Shown here in pieces: positions 1 to 9,100 of a DNA stretch of 64,000 nucleotides. The notes under the pieces were generated by a model. That model worked only from the letters and a program-made list of their open reading frames with translations. It was not told the DNA's origin and made no database searches. The stretch is taken from assembly GCA_016718385.1 (NCBI GenBank), contig JADKDK010000002.1, positions 930,001 to 994,000 of the forward strand, written 5' to 3'. Every line of letters starts with the position of its first letter. Within the stretch, counting starts at the first letter, position 1. The position numbers and the translations under genes are program-made. This DNA is from Gammaproteobacteria bacterium (lineage in GTDB: Bacteria > Pseudomonadota > Gammaproteobacteria > Pseudomonadales > UBA5518).

Positions 1-1262
1 GCCTGCGCCCATTGCACACCAATGCCGTGATCTTCGCCTTCGGCGGTTCGGCGCTCTTCGCCAGCTCGCTGTACGTCGTGCAGCGTACCTGCCAGGCGCG
101 TCTGATCTCCGACGGACTCGCGAGCTTCGTGTTCTGGGGCTGGCAGCTCGTGATCGTGCTGGCCGCCGTGACGCTGCCGCTGGGGTACACCTCGTCGAAG
201 GAATACGCCGAGCTGGAGTGGCCCATCGACATCCTGATCGCCGTGGTGTGGGTCGCCTACGCTATCCTCTACTTCGGGACGATCACCAAGCGCAAGATGT
301 CGCACATCTACGTGGCGAACTGGTTCTTCGGCGCCTACATCATCACGATCGCGGTGCTCCACATCGTCAACAGCGCGGCGGTCCCGGTCAGCCTCACCAA
401 GTCCTACTCGGCCTATTCCGGCACCATCGACGCCATGGTGCAGTGGTGGTACGGCCACAATGCGGTGGGCTTCTTCCTGACCGCGGGTTTCCTCGGCATC
501 ATGTACTACTTCGTGCCCAAGCAGGCGGAGCGCCCGGTCTACTCCTACCGTCTCTCGATCGTGCACTTCTGGGCCCTGATCGCGATCTACATGTGGGCCG
601 GACCGCACCACCTGCACTACAGCGCGCTGCCGGACTGGGCGCAGAGCCTGGGCATGGTGATGTCGCTGATCCTGCTGGCGCCGAGCTGGGGTGGCATGAT
701 CAACGGCATGATGACCCTCTCCGGCGCGTGGCACAAACTGCGCTCGGATCCCACGCTGCGCTTCCTGGTCGTGTCGCTGTCGTTCTACGGCATGTCGACA
801 TTCGAAGGCCCGATGATGTCGATAAAGACCATCAACGCGCTGTCGCACTACACGGACTGGACCATCGGGCACGTGCATTCCGGCGCGCTCGGCTGGGTGG
901 CGATGGTGTCGATAGGCGCGATGTACCACCTGATCCCGGTGCTGTTCGGCCGCAAGGACATGCACAGCATCAAGGCGATCAACGCGCACTTCTGGCTGGC
1001 CACCATCGGCACCGTGCTCTACATCGCCTCGATGTGGGTCAACGGCATCATGCAGGGCCTGATGTGGCGCGCCTACAACAACGACGGCACCCTGACCTAC
1101 AGCTTCGCGGAATCCGTGCTCGCGAGCCATCCGGGCTACATCGTGCGCCTGATCGGCGGCGCGATGTTCTTCCTGGGCATGCTGATCATGGCCTGGAACA
1201 CCTGGAAGACGGTGTCGCCCGGCACCGCCCCCGTCACCAACGCGCAAGCTCAGCCCGCCTAA
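1..1262 (+). CDS. ccoN: cbb3-type cytochrome c oxidase subunit I, 5' end outside window
   Basis: This is the catalytic subunit of the high-affinity cbb3 terminal oxidase, an inner-membrane protein carrying heme b and the heme b3-CuB centre where O2 is reduced. The frame is open from the window edge (Leu-Arg-Pro-Leu-His...), so the true start lies upstream. A histidine pair in GPHHLHY fits the CuB ligands, and TIGHVHSG carries the two heme histidines; both are standard CcoN landmarks. The C-terminus is complete. It sits 12 bases ahead of ccoO and opens the structural operon. Its promoter is not in the window, so its regulation cannot be read here, although fnr lies about 9 kb downstream. Confidence 0.97.
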   Translation, partial: LRPLHTNAVIFAFGGSALFASSLYVVQRTCQARLISDGLASFVFWGWQLVIVLAAVTLPLGYTSSKEYAELEWPIDILIAVVWVAYAILYFGTITKRKMSHIYVANWFFGAYIITIAVLHIVNSAAVPVSLTKSYSAYSGTIDAMVQWWYGHNAVGFFLTAGFLGIMYYFVPKQAERPVYSYRLSIVHFWALIAIYMWAGPHHLHYSALPDWAQSLGMVMSLILLAPSWGGMINGMMTLSGAWHKLRSDPTLRFLVVSLSFYGMSTFEGPMMSIKTINALSHYTDWTIGHVHSGALGWVAMVSIGAMYHLIPVLFGRKDMHSIKAINAHFWLATIGTVLYIASMWVNGIMQGLMWRAYNNDGTLTYSFAESVLASHPGYIVRLIGGAMFFLGMLIMAWNTWKTVSPGTAPVTNAQAQPA

Positions 1263-1274
1263 GGAGCGCGACCC

Positions 1275-1883
1275 ATGCAGCATGAGACGATTGAAAAGAA
1301 CATCGGCCTGATGATCGTGCTGATCATCGTGGCCATCAGCTTCGGCGGTCTGGTGGAGATCGTCCCGTTGTTCTTCCAGAAGCAGACCACGGAACCGGTG
1401 GCGGGCCTGAAGCCGCTGACCGGGCTGCAGCTCGAAGGCCGCGACATCTACATCCGCGAGGGCTGCAACGTCTGCCACTCGCAGATGATCCGCCCGTTGC
1501 GCGCCGAAACCGAACGCTACGGTCATTTTTCGGTCGCCGGCGAGTTCGTCTACGACCACCCGTTCCTGTGGGGATCCAAGCGCACCGGACCGGATCTGGC
1601 GCGTGTCGGCGGCCGCTACAGCGACGACTGGCACCGGGCGCACCTCTACGACCCGCGTAGCGTGGTACCGGAATCGGTCATGCCGTCCTACCCCTGGCTG
1701 TTCGAGAACACGCTGGACGGCAAGGACACGCCGGCCAAGATGCGCGCGCTGCGTCTGGTGGGCGTCCCGTACACCGACGAAGACATCGCCGGCGCCGAGA
1801 AAGCAGTGGCCGGCAACAAGGAGATCGACGCCGTCGTGGCCTACCTGCAGCAGCTCGGCACGCTGCTCAAGAGCACGCGCTGA
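1275..1883 (+). CDS. ccoO: cbb3-type cytochrome c oxidase subunit II (monoheme cytochrome c)
   Basis: This is the membrane-anchored monoheme c-type subunit that passes electrons from CcoP towards CcoN. The 202-residue product has one N-terminal transmembrane anchor (about residues 10-34) and a single heme-binding CNVCH at residues 64-68, followed by SQMIRP, a signature of CcoO. A good Shine-Dalgarno (AAGGAGCG) precedes the ATG. Length is normal for the family. It follows ccoN directly and precedes ccoQ by nine bases. Confidence 0.97.
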   Translation: MQHETIEKNIGLMIVLIIVAISFGGLVEIVPLFFQKQTTEPVAGLKPLTGLQLEGRDIYIREGCNVCHSQMIRPLRAETERYGHFSVAGEFVYDHPFLWGSKRTGPDLARVGGRYSDDWHRAHLYDPRSVVPESVMPSYPWLFENTLDGKDTPAKMRALRLVGVPYTDEDIAGAEKAVAGNKEIDAVVAYLQQLGTLLKSTR

Positions 1884-1892
1884 GTCGCCCCG

Positions 1893-2066
1893 ATGGACAG
1901 GGGTGACCTGCTCGGGATAGCCACGATACTGGCGATGATCGCGTTCCTTGGCGTGTGCGTATGGGCCTGGAGCGGCAAACGCAAACAGCGGTTCGACGAG
2001 GCGGCAAACCTGCCATTCGCGGACGATGACCTGGACGGAACCAAGAAGGGTAGATCCGATGACTAG
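1893..2066 (+). CDS. ccoQ: cbb3-type oxidase small subunit CcoQ
   Basis: This short 57-residue membrane protein lies exactly where CcoQ is expected, between ccoO and ccoP. It begins MDRGDLLGIATILAMIAF, has one hydrophobic segment (about residues 6-25) and then a basic stretch (SGKRKQRF) and an acidic tail, the usual CcoQ/FixQ plan. In other bacteria CcoQ stabilises the assembled oxidase in the presence of oxygen. Its stop overlaps the ccoP start by eight bases, which implies translational coupling. It is easy to miss because of its size. Confidence 0.9.
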   Translation: MDRGDLLGIATILAMIAFLGVCVWAWSGKRKQRFDEAANLPFADDDLDGTKKGRSDD

Positions 2067-2937
2067 TTTCTGGAGCGCTTACATTATCGTCCTCACGGTG
2101 ATCACGATCATCGGGACTTACTGGCTGCTGTTCGGCAACCGCTCGCGGCCATCGGACTCGGAGGCCAAGACCGGCCACGTCTACGACGGCATCGAGGAAT
2201 ACGACAACCCGCTGCCGGCATGGTGGCTCTACATGTTCGTGATCACCGGTGTATTCGGCGTCGGCTACCTGGTGGCTTTTCCGGGTCTGGGCAACTTCCA
2301 GGGCTTGCTCGGCTGGAGCCAGGAGGACCAGTGGGAGCGCGAGGTGCAGCGCGCCGAAGCGCGTTTCGAGCCGGTGTTCGCGGCCTACCGCGACAAGAGC
2401 ATCGAGCAGATCGCCGCCGACCCACAGGCCGTGCGCATGGGCCAGCGCCTGTTCGCCAACAACTGCTCCGTTTGCCACGGTTCGGACGCGCGCGGCAGCG
2501 TCGGCTTCCCGAACCTGACCGATGCGGACTGGCTCTACGGCGGCACACCCGAGGCCATCCATGCCACGCTGGTTAACGGTCGCCAGGCGGCGATGCCGCC
2601 GTGGGAAGCAGCGCTCGGCGAACAGGGCGTGACCAACGTCGCGCATTACGTACGCACCCTCTCGGGCGCCGAACCCGCCAGCGCCGAGAGCGCGGCCGGC
2701 GAGGCACAGTTCAAGATGTTTTGTGTGGCCTGCCATGGTGCCGACGGCAAGGGCAACCAGATGCTGGGCGCGCCCAACCTGGCAGACAACATCTGGCTGT
2801 ACGGCGGCGACCTGGAGACGATCAAGCACGCACTGCGCAAGGGCCGCAACGGCCAGATGCCCGCCTTCGGCGAGCAGCTGAACGAGGACAAGATCCGCCT
2901 GCTGACGGCTTACGTCTACAGCCTGTCGAGTCACTGA
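2059..2937 (+). CDS. ccoP: cbb3-type cytochrome c oxidase subunit III (diheme cytochrome c)
   Basis: This is the diheme cytochrome c subunit that accepts electrons from soluble cytochromes. I chose the ATG inside the ccoQ stop region (MTSFWSAYII) because it gives the family start and 292 residues; the frame also has a GTG 111 bases upstream, but that would overlap ccoQ. Two transmembrane helices lie near residues 7-26 and 55-74. Heme sites are CSVCH at 136-140 and CVACH at 222-226. A Rho-independent terminator follows 36 bases after the stop. Confidence 0.97.
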   Translation: MTSFWSAYIIVLTVITIIGTYWLLFGNRSRPSDSEAKTGHVYDGIEEYDNPLPAWWLYMFVITGVFGVGYLVAFPGLGNFQGLLGWSQEDQWEREVQRAEARFEPVFAAYRDKSIEQIAADPQAVRMGQRLFANNCSVCHGSDARGSVGFPNLTDADWLYGGTPEAIHATLVNGRQAAMPPWEAALGEQGVTNVAHYVRTLSGAEPASAESAAGEAQFKMFCVACHGADGKGNQMLGAPNLADNIWLYGGDLETIKHALRKGRNGQMPAFGEQLNEDKIRLLTAYVYSLSSH

Positions 2938-2973
2938 CGGCGCGGGGCCGCCCGCCTGCCCTGTGCCCGAACC

Positions 2974-3001
2974 GCGCCGGCTCTGCCGGCGCCCTTTTTT
3001 C
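2974..3001 (+). terminator. Rho-independent terminator after ccoNOQP
   Basis: A perfect 8-bp stem (GCGCCGGC / GCCGGCGC) with a TCT loop is followed by CC and an unbroken run of seven T. It separates the structural operon ccoNOQP from the assembly genes ccoGHIS, so the latter may be expressed at lower level by read-through or from a nearby promoter that I could not identify. Confidence 0.85.
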
Positions 3002-3020
3002 TCATGCGAGCGTCGTAGCG

Positions 3021-4442
3021 ATGACGGAAGAACGGATCCCGGTAATCGAGGTGACGCCTCCTTCAGAGGTCGGGGAGATCGACCTCTACCAGAAGCGCGA
3101 GCGCATCTACACGCGCAAGGTCGAGGGCTTTTTCCAGCGGCTGCGGCTCTACACCGGCTGGCCGCTGCTGATCCTGTATTTCGGCGCGCCATGGCTCAAC
3201 TGGGACGGTCGGCAGGCCATCCTGTTCGACCTGCCCGCGCGCAAGTTCCATATCTTCGCCGTCACTTTCTGGCCGCAGGACTTCCCGCTGCTCGCGTGGC
3301 TGCTGATGATCGCCGCCTTCGGACTGTTCACCGTGACGGTCGTCGCCGGGCGCGTGTGGTGCGGCTACACCTGCCCGCAGACCGTGTGGACCAGCATCTT
3401 CATGTGGGCCGAGCAGGTCAGCGAAGGCACGCGCAACCAGCGCATCAAGCTCGACCAGGGGCCGTGGACTGTCAACAAGGTCTGGCGCAAGTCGTTGAAG
3501 CACGGGATGTGGTTCGGCTTCGCGGCGTTTACCGGCATCACCTTCGTCGGCTATTTCACCCCCATCCGCGCGCTGGTGATCGATCTGCCGCTCGGGCAGG
3601 CGGGCATGTGGGCCAACCTGTGGACGCTGTTCTTCACGATGGCCACCTACATAAACGCGGGCTGGCTGCGCGAGCAGGTGTGCATGTACATGTGCCCCTA
3701 TGCCCGCTTCCAGGCGGTGATGTTCGACCACGAGACGCTGGTCGTCTCGTACGACCGCAAGCGCGGCGAACCGCGCGGCTCGCGCAAGCGGGAGGCGGAC
3801 CCGAAGGCGCTCGCCCTCGGCGACTGCATCGACTGCGAGCTCTGTGTGCAGGTCTGCCCGACCGGCATCGACATCCGCAACGGCCTGCAGTACGAGTGCA
3901 TCACCTGCGCGCTGTGCATCGACGCCTGCGACTCGGTGATGGACAAGATGAACTACCCGCGCGGGCTGATCCGCTACACCACCGAGAACGCGCTCGAGGG
4001 CAAGCCCAGCCGCATCATGCGTCCGCGCCTCGCCGGCTATTCGCTCGCCGTGCTGGTACTGACCAGCCTGTTCCTCAGCGTGCTGTTCAATCGCATCCCG
4101 GTGGGCATCGATGCGATCCGCGAGCGCGGCCAGCTGTTCCGCGAAGTCGACGGCGGCCTGGTCGAGAACGTCTACACGCTGAAGATCCGCAACATGGGCG
4201 AGAAGGAGATGAGTTACCGCATTGCGGCCAGCGGTATCGAGGGCGCCGCCATCGTGGGGCCCACCCGCGTGACCATACAGTCGGGTGACGTGCTGGCCCT
4301 GCCCATCGCGCTGCAGGTGCCACGCGAGAGCCTGCAGGGCAACAGCAACGCGGACGTGCTGTTCACCGTCACGGCCGTCGGCCAGGGCGGGATCCGCGAC
4401 ACCGCGGAGAGTCGCTTCCTCGGCCCGGGTCCTGCGCGATGA
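3021..4442 (+). CDS. ccoG: cytochrome c oxidase accessory protein CcoG (FixG/RdxA)
   Basis: This membrane-bound polyferredoxin helps cbb3 maturation; in Rhodobacter and relatives CcoG has been linked to copper reduction. The chosen start MTEERIPVIEV gives 473 residues. The frame is open further upstream, but that part lies across ccoP and the terminator. Transmembrane segments flank CGYTCPQTVW and CMYMCPYARFQ, and two ferredoxin-type clusters are visible (CIDCELCVQVCP and CITCALCIDAC). The C-terminal third is an Ig-like periplasmic domain. Its stop overlaps the ccoH ATG by four bases. Confidence 0.95.
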   Translation: MTEERIPVIEVTPPSEVGEIDLYQKRERIYTRKVEGFFQRLRLYTGWPLLILYFGAPWLNWDGRQAILFDLPARKFHIFAVTFWPQDFPLLAWLLMIAAFGLFTVTVVAGRVWCGYTCPQTVWTSIFMWAEQVSEGTRNQRIKLDQGPWTVNKVWRKSLKHGMWFGFAAFTGITFVGYFTPIRALVIDLPLGQAGMWANLWTLFFTMATYINAGWLREQVCMYMCPYARFQAVMFDHETLVVSYDRKRGEPRGSRKREADPKALALGDCIDCELCVQVCPTGIDIRNGLQYECITCALCIDACDSVMDKMNYPRGLIRYTTENALEGKPSRIMRPRLAGYSLAVLVLTSLFLSVLFNRIPVGIDAIRERGQLFREVDGGLVENVYTLKIRNMGEKEMSYRIAASGIEGAAIVGPTRVTIQSGDVLALPIALQVPRESLQGNSNADVLFTVTAVGQGGIRDTAESRFLGPGPAR

Positions 4443-4942
4443 GCGAATCCACCCCGTGGTACCGCCAGGGCTGGCCGTGGTTCCTGATCCTGCTGCCACT
4501 GTCCGTGGTGATCGCCTGCTTCGTGACGCTCTACCTGGCGCTGAGCACCGACGAGGCCCTGGTGCGTGACGACTATTACAAGGAGGGGCTGGCGATCAAC
4601 CAGCGCCTGGAGGCAGAGTCCAATGCGCGCGCGCGCGGCATCGAGGCGCAACTGCGCTACGACGCCGCCACGCTCGCGATCGAGCTGCGGCTCGGCGGCG
4701 CGGCCCCCGCGCAGGAGCTCTCGCTGGCCATCGTGCATCCGACCGATGACGAGCGCGACCAGGCGGTGGTGCTGCAGTCGGCCGGCAACGGACTCTACCG
4801 CGGCAAGGCCGCCGCGGCCCTCGACGGCAAACGCTATATCCTGCTCGAGCACGAGGACGGGCAGCAGGGCGCGTGGCGTGTGCGCGGCACCTTCGTTCCT
4901 GGCAGCGAATCCATCGCAAGCCTGCGCCTGGACGCCCGCTGA
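4439..4942 (+). CDS. ccoH: FixH/CcoH family cbb3 assembly protein
   Basis: This 167-residue single-pass membrane protein has one helix near residues 12-33 followed by the conserved DDYYKEGLAIN segment of the FixH family, then a periplasmic beta-rich domain. CcoH is needed for stable cbb3 assembly in other bacteria. It overlaps ccoG (ATGA) and is followed four bases later by ccoI, so the genes read as one operon. Confidence 0.93.
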   Translation: MSESTPWYRQGWPWFLILLPLSVVIACFVTLYLALSTDEALVRDDYYKEGLAINQRLEAESNARARGIEAQLRYDAATLAIELRLGGAAPAQELSLAIVHPTDDERDQAVVLQSAGNGLYRGKAAAALDGKRYILLEHEDGQQGAWRVRGTFVPGSESIASLRLDAR

Positions 4943-4946
4943 GGGC

Positions 4947-7376
4947 ATGACCGTCGCCTGTTTCCACTGCGGCCTGCCGGTGCCTTCCGGCAGCCGCTAC
5001 CACGCCGATATCGACGGCGAATCCCGCGCGATGTGCTGCGCAGGCTGCGCGGCGGTCGCGAGCCTGATCGCCGGCAGCGGCCTCGCCGGCTATTACCGCC
5101 ATCGAGACGCTGCCGCCGCGGGCCCCGCCGACGCGGGTGCCGGCGCGGCCGAATACGCCGTCTTCGATGCCGAGGATGCGCAGGGCGACTTCGTGCTGCG
5201 CGAGGATGGCGGCTATTGCCGCGCCCAGCTCGCGATCGACGGCATCAACTGCGCCGCCTGCACCTGGCTCATCGAGCACCACCTGCAGCGTCAGCCGGGC
5301 GTCGCGGCCGTCAGTGTGAACCTGGCCGAGCAGCGCGCCAGCGTGCGCTGGCGTCCCGGGGAGCTTCCGCTCAGCCAGCTGATGGGCAGCATCCGCGAGC
5401 TGGGCTACCGGCCCTACCCGTTCCTCGCCTCGGGGCGCGCGGAGACCCAGCGCGCGGAGAACCGCAGCGCGCTGAAGCGCATGGGCCTCGCGGGCATCGT
5501 GCAGATGCAGATCGGGATGTTCGCGATTGCGCTCTACGCGGGCGATTTCGCCGGCATGGAGTCGGATTACCGCACCTACCTGCGCTGGGCCAGCCTGGTG
5601 CTCTGCGTGCCGGTGGTGGCCTACTCCAGCGCGCCCTTCTTCAGCGGGGCGCTGCGCGGCCTGCGTCACGGGGCCCCGGGCATGGATCTGCCGGTCGCGC
5701 TCGCCATCGCGCTCGCCTTCGGTGCCAGCCTGTGGTTCACCGTCGCGGGCGGCGGCGCGGTCTACTACGACTCGGTGGCGATGTTCACCTTCTTCGTGCT
5801 GCTGGGGCGTTACCTGGAAATGCGTGCGCGACACCGGGCGGGACTCGCCGGCGGCACCATGCTGTCCCTGGTGCCGGCCGCGGCCACGCGCGTGCTGGAC
5901 GACGGCGAGCGCCGCGAGCTGGTGCCCGTCGGCAGGCTGCGCCCCGGCGACCTGGTGCTTATCCGGCCCGGCGAGGCGATCCCGGCCGACGGCACCGTGC
6001 TCGGCGGCGAGAGCAGCGTCGATGAGTCGAGCATCAGCGGCGAGTCGCTGCCGGTGGCGAAAGCCGCCGGCGACGGGGTGAGCGCCGGCACGCTGAACAC
6101 CGACGGCTCGCTCACCGTGCAGGTGCAGGCGACCGGCATGAATTCGCGCCTCGGCGCGATCCTCGCGCTGGTCGATCGCGCGCAGCAGGAAAAGCCCGCG
6201 ATCGTGCAGCTGGCGGACCGCTCCTCGCGCTGGTTCGTGCTCGCGGTGATCCTGGTGTCCGTGGTGACCGGGCTGTGGTGGCTGCAGCACGAACCGGCGC
6301 GCGTCGTGGAGATCGTGCTCTCGGTACTGGTGGTGAGCTGCCCCTGCGCCCTGTCGCTCGCGACACCGGCCGCGATGACGGCGGCCACCGCGGCGCTGCG
6401 CGCGCGCGGCTTCCTGGTCACCCGCGGCCACGCGCTGGACGGGCTGGCCGCCGCCGATACCGTGGTATTCGACAAGACCGGCACCCTCACGACCGGCGAG
6501 GTGCGGCTGGCCGAGGTGCGCACGCCCGGCGAGCGCGACGCGGCGGCCTGCCTGCGCATCGCCGCGAGTCTCGAGGCGCTGTCCGAGCACCCGATCGCCG
6601 CCGCATTCGCGGCGCAGGCGTGCGACCCGGTGGAGGCCTTTCGCGCCCATCCGGGCGGCGGACTGGAAGGCGTGATCGAGGGCTGCCGCTACCTGCTGGG
6701 ACGTCCGGGCTTCGCGCTGGCAGGCGATCCGCCCGCCCCGCCGGAGGCCGGCAAATGGATCCTGCTGGCCTGCGACGGGCAGGCCCTGGCCTGGTTCCGG
6801 CTCACCGACACCGTGCGCGACGACGCCACCGGGGCGATCGCGGCGCTGCGCCGGGCCGGCCTCGGCGTGGCACTGCTCAGCGGTGACGCGGCGGGCGAGG
6901 TGGAACGCGTCGCCACGCAGCTCGGCGTCGATGAATGGCGCGCCGGCTGCTCTCCGGAGCAGAAACTCGCCGCCGTGCGTGAACTGCAGGCAACCGGGCG
7001 CCGCGTGGTGATGGTCGGCGACGGCATCAACGACGTCGCGGTGCTGGCCGGCGCCGGGGTGTCGGTCGCGATGGCCAACGCGGCCGACGTCACCCGCGCC
7101 AACGCCGACTGCATGCTGCTCGCGAGCGATCTGAGGCGCATCCCGGACGCGATCCTGATGGCGCGGCGCGCGCGTCACGTCATCCGCCAGAACATCGCCT
7201 GGGCCATCGTGTACAACTTCGCCGCGGTGCCATTTGCCGCCGCGGGCCTGGTGCCGCCGTGGCTGGCGGCAATCGGCATGTCGGCGAGCTCGCTGGTGGT
7301 GATTGCCAATGCGCTGCGCCTGCGCAACGATGCGGGTGCCAGCACGTTGCGGAGGCCCGTGGGCGCCGATGGATAG
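4947..7376 (+). CDS. ccoI: cation-transporting P1B-type ATPase CcoI (FixI)
   Basis: This copper-exporting P-type ATPase supplies CuB for cbb3 assembly. The start MTVACFHCGLPVP was chosen because it follows ccoH directly and keeps the N-terminal zinc-ribbon-like cysteines (CFHCG...MCCAGC). It gives 809 residues. A heavy-metal domain has CAAC, the membrane motif is SCPCAL, and the catalytic motifs DKTGT (phosphorylated Asp), SEHPIA and GDGIND are all intact. It ends eight bases inside ccoS. Confidence 0.96.
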   Translation: MTVACFHCGLPVPSGSRYHADIDGESRAMCCAGCAAVASLIAGSGLAGYYRHRDAAAAGPADAGAGAAEYAVFDAEDAQGDFVLREDGGYCRAQLAIDGINCAACTWLIEHHLQRQPGVAAVSVNLAEQRASVRWRPGELPLSQLMGSIRELGYRPYPFLASGRAETQRAENRSALKRMGLAGIVQMQIGMFAIALYAGDFAGMESDYRTYLRWASLVLCVPVVAYSSAPFFSGALRGLRHGAPGMDLPVALAIALAFGASLWFTVAGGGAVYYDSVAMFTFFVLLGRYLEMRARHRAGLAGGTMLSLVPAAATRVLDDGERRELVPVGRLRPGDLVLIRPGEAIPADGTVLGGESSVDESSISGESLPVAKAAGDGVSAGTLNTDGSLTVQVQATGMNSRLGAILALVDRAQQEKPAIVQLADRSSRWFVLAVILVSVVTGLWWLQHEPARVVEIVLSVLVVSCPCALSLATPAAMTAATAALRARGFLVTRGHALDGLAAADTVVFDKTGTLTTGEVRLAEVRTPGERDAAACLRIAASLEALSEHPIAAAFAAQACDPVEAFRAHPGGGLEGVIEGCRYLLGRPGFALAGDPPAPPEAGKWILLACDGQALAWFRLTDTVRDDATGAIAALRRAGLGVALLSGDAAGEVERVATQLGVDEWRAGCSPEQKLAAVRELQATGRRVVMVGDGINDVAVLAGAGVSVAMANAADVTRANADCMLLASDLRRIPDAILMARRARHVIRQNIAWAIVYNFAAVPFAAAGLVPPWLAAIGMSASSLVVIANALRLRNDAGASTLRRPVGADG

Positions 7377-7575
7377 TATCTACGTCCTGATCCCTGTCAC
7401 GACCATCCTGCTCGGGCTGGCGATCGCCGCCTATCTGTGGTCGGTGAACAGCGGGCAGTTCGACGATCTCGACAAGGCCTCGCAGAGCATCCTGTTCGAC
7501 GACACCGACACCGTGGCGCCGAAGGACGAGACACCCGCCACGCCGCCGCCCGCCGCGGACGCCGGGCGCCAATGA
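7369..7575 (+). CDS. ccoS: cbb3-type oxidase assembly protein CcoS
   Basis: This 68-residue protein starts MDSIYVLIPVTTILLGL, one transmembrane helix followed by WSVNSGQFDDLD, the CcoS signature. CcoS is required for cofactor insertion into cbb3 oxidase. It overlaps the end of ccoI by eight bases and the next gene by four. A longer in-frame ATG exists at 7303 but lies inside ccoI; the internal ATG is the family start. Confidence 0.94.
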   Translation: MDSIYVLIPVTTILLGLAIAAYLWSVNSGQFDDLDKASQSILFDDTDTVAPKDETPATPPPAADAGRQ

Positions 7576-8273
7576 CACCGGATGCCGGGATACTTTCCGC
7601 GCTGCTGCTCGGACTGCTCGGCAGCACCCATTGCATCGGCATGTGCGGCGGCATCAGCGGCGCGCTGGCCTTCGCGCTCGGCCCGGACCTGCGCCCGGCG
7701 CGACGCTACCTGTTGCTGACCGGCTACAGCCTCGGGCGCATCACGAGCTACGCCCTCATGGGGGCGCTCTTCGCGGGTGCCGCCGGTGGGCTCGCCGGCG
7801 ACGGGGGCATGCGCGTGCTGCGCATCGTCGCCGGCGTGCTGCTGGTGCTGATGGGCTGCTATCTGGCGGGCTGGCTGAACGCGCTGGCGCTGCTGGAGCG
7901 CGCGGGTCACGGCATGTGGCGGCACGTGCAGGGCGTGGCCGCACGGCTGATGCCGGTCGACCGGCTGCACAAGGCGCTGCTGGCGGGAATGGCCTGGGGC
8001 TGGCTGCCCTGCGGCCTCGTGTACAGCACGCTGACCTGGGCGGGAACCTCGGGGAGCGCGGCACGGGGTGCGCTGCTCATGCTGGCCTTCGGCCTCGGAA
8101 CCTTGCCGGCAGTCGTCGCGAGCGGCGCCCTGGCGAACGAACTCAGGGCGCTGCTGCAACGCCGCGGATTACGGGTAATCGCGGGACTGCTGGTGATCGC
8201 TTTCGGGGTGTGGACCCTGGCCATCGCGTTGCCGCACGGCCAAGGTCCCCACGCCCTGCACCATCACCACTGA
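7572..8273 (+). CDS. SafE/DsbD-like membrane protein of the cbb3 locus
   Basis: This 233-residue, roughly six-helix membrane protein is usually annotated sulfite exporter TauE/SafE family and related to the DsbD transmembrane region. The N-terminal GLLGSTHCIGMCGG motif and a second LPCGLVY motif give the paired cysteines typical of this group. In Pseudomonas a homologue sits in the same place, between ccoS and hemN, suggesting a role in metal or thiol handling for cbb3 assembly; that is inference from synteny. The C-terminus ends in five histidines within seven residues (HALHHHH), which could bind metal. It overlaps ccoS by four bases. Confidence 0.85.
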   Translation: MTPDAGILSALLLGLLGSTHCIGMCGGISGALAFALGPDLRPARRYLLLTGYSLGRITSYALMGALFAGAAGGLAGDGGMRVLRIVAGVLLVLMGCYLAGWLNALALLERAGHGMWRHVQGVAARLMPVDRLHKALLAGMAWGWLPCGLVYSTLTWAGTSGSAARGALLMLAFGLGTLPAVVASGALANELRALLQRRGLRVIAGLLVIAFGVWTLAIALPHGQGPHALHHHH

Positions 8274-8282
8274 GAGAGTGGA

Positions 8283-8963
8283 TCAGAAGCGGTAGCCGAG
8301 GCCCAGCGTGTAGACCCACGGATCGACATCGACGTCCACCTTTGCCGTGCCGAGGGCGGTATCCACCTCGGCGTCGGTGCCGATGTCGAGGTAGTAGGCA
8401 CCGGCATGCAACGACCAGCAGTCGTTGAGCATGTAGTCCATGCCGACGCGGCCCGCGAGCCCCCACGAGTCATCGAGACTCAGATTGTCCGCACCGAGCG
8501 CATCCTGCGCTTCACGACTGACGTCCTCGTCGAAGAACACGGTGTAGTTGACACCGAGGCCGATGAAGGGCTGGAACTTCGAACTGGACGCCATCGGGTA
8601 CCACAGCGCTGTCAGCGTCGGGGGCAGGTGCTTGATCTCGCCCAGATCGACATCGCTCAGGCCGTACTGGCTCAGGCCACCGGTGCTGACGGTGTGCTCG
8701 AACGGTGTTGCCGCGAGCAGTTCCACCCCCACATGGCTCGACGCCATGTAGGTCACGTTCAGCAGCAATTGCGTGTCTGCGTCCACGTCCACCTGCGTGC
8801 CGCCGAGGCGGCTGCCCTCGACGCTCAGGTTGCTGCTGTCGTCATTCGGATCGACATTCACGAGACCGCTGCGCACGATCCAGTCACCCGCCTCGTACGC
8901 GCTGGCGGCTCCCGACACCAGCATCGCGGCTGCCAGCAGGCTGATTTTCGTCACTTTTTTCAT
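8283..8963 (-). CDS. ompW: OmpW family outer membrane protein
   Basis: The 226-residue product begins MKKVTKISLLAAAMLVSGAASAYE, a clear signal peptide cleaved after ASA, and ends in the aromatic YRF typical of beta-barrel proteins. The pattern matches OmpW, an eight-stranded barrel thought to admit small hydrophobic molecules. A longer frame begins 63 bases upstream, but the signal peptide fixes this ATG; AGGAG lies in the leader. It converges on the cbb3 operon and diverges from hemN, with a class II type FNR promoter upstream, consistent with known FNR control of ompW in enterobacteria. Confidence 0.92.
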   Translation of the reverse strand: MKKVTKISLLAAAMLVSGAASAYEAGDWIVRSGLVNVDPNDDSSNLSVEGSRLGGTQVDVDADTQLLLNVTYMASSHVGVELLAATPFEHTVSTGGLSQYGLSDVDLGEIKHLPPTLTALWYPMASSSKFQPFIGLGVNYTVFFDEDVSREAQDALGADNLSLDDSWGLAGRVGMDYMLNDCWSLHAGAYYLDIGTDAEVDTALGTAKVDVDVDPWVYTLGLGYRF

Positions 8964-9007
8964 TGATGCACTCCTGTTTACTCCAACACTCGAAAAACTA
9001 CGTAGCA

Positions 9008-9048
9008 AATATAGACGGCTAACCATATACGGATTTGACCTTCGTCAA
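9008..9048 (-). promoter_or_regulatory. FNR-type promoter of ompW
   Basis: On the minus strand TTGAC-GAAG-GTCAA (9035-9048) is followed after 21 bases by a TATATT -10 element (9008-9013). This places the box centre about 41 bases from the expected start near 9001, the class II FNR/Anr geometry. The half-sites TTGAC/GTCAA differ by one base each from the E. coli consensus TTGAT/ATCAA. Confidence 0.8.
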
Positions 9049-9100
9049 GATTCACGGGATGCCCGACTGAACGCGGCAATATTCCCGCCCGCGCATTGCG

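Noticed and set aside
2601..3020. N-terminal extension of ccoG by 140 residues
   Set aside because: It would cross the ccoP coding region and the terminator, and has no similarity to CcoG.
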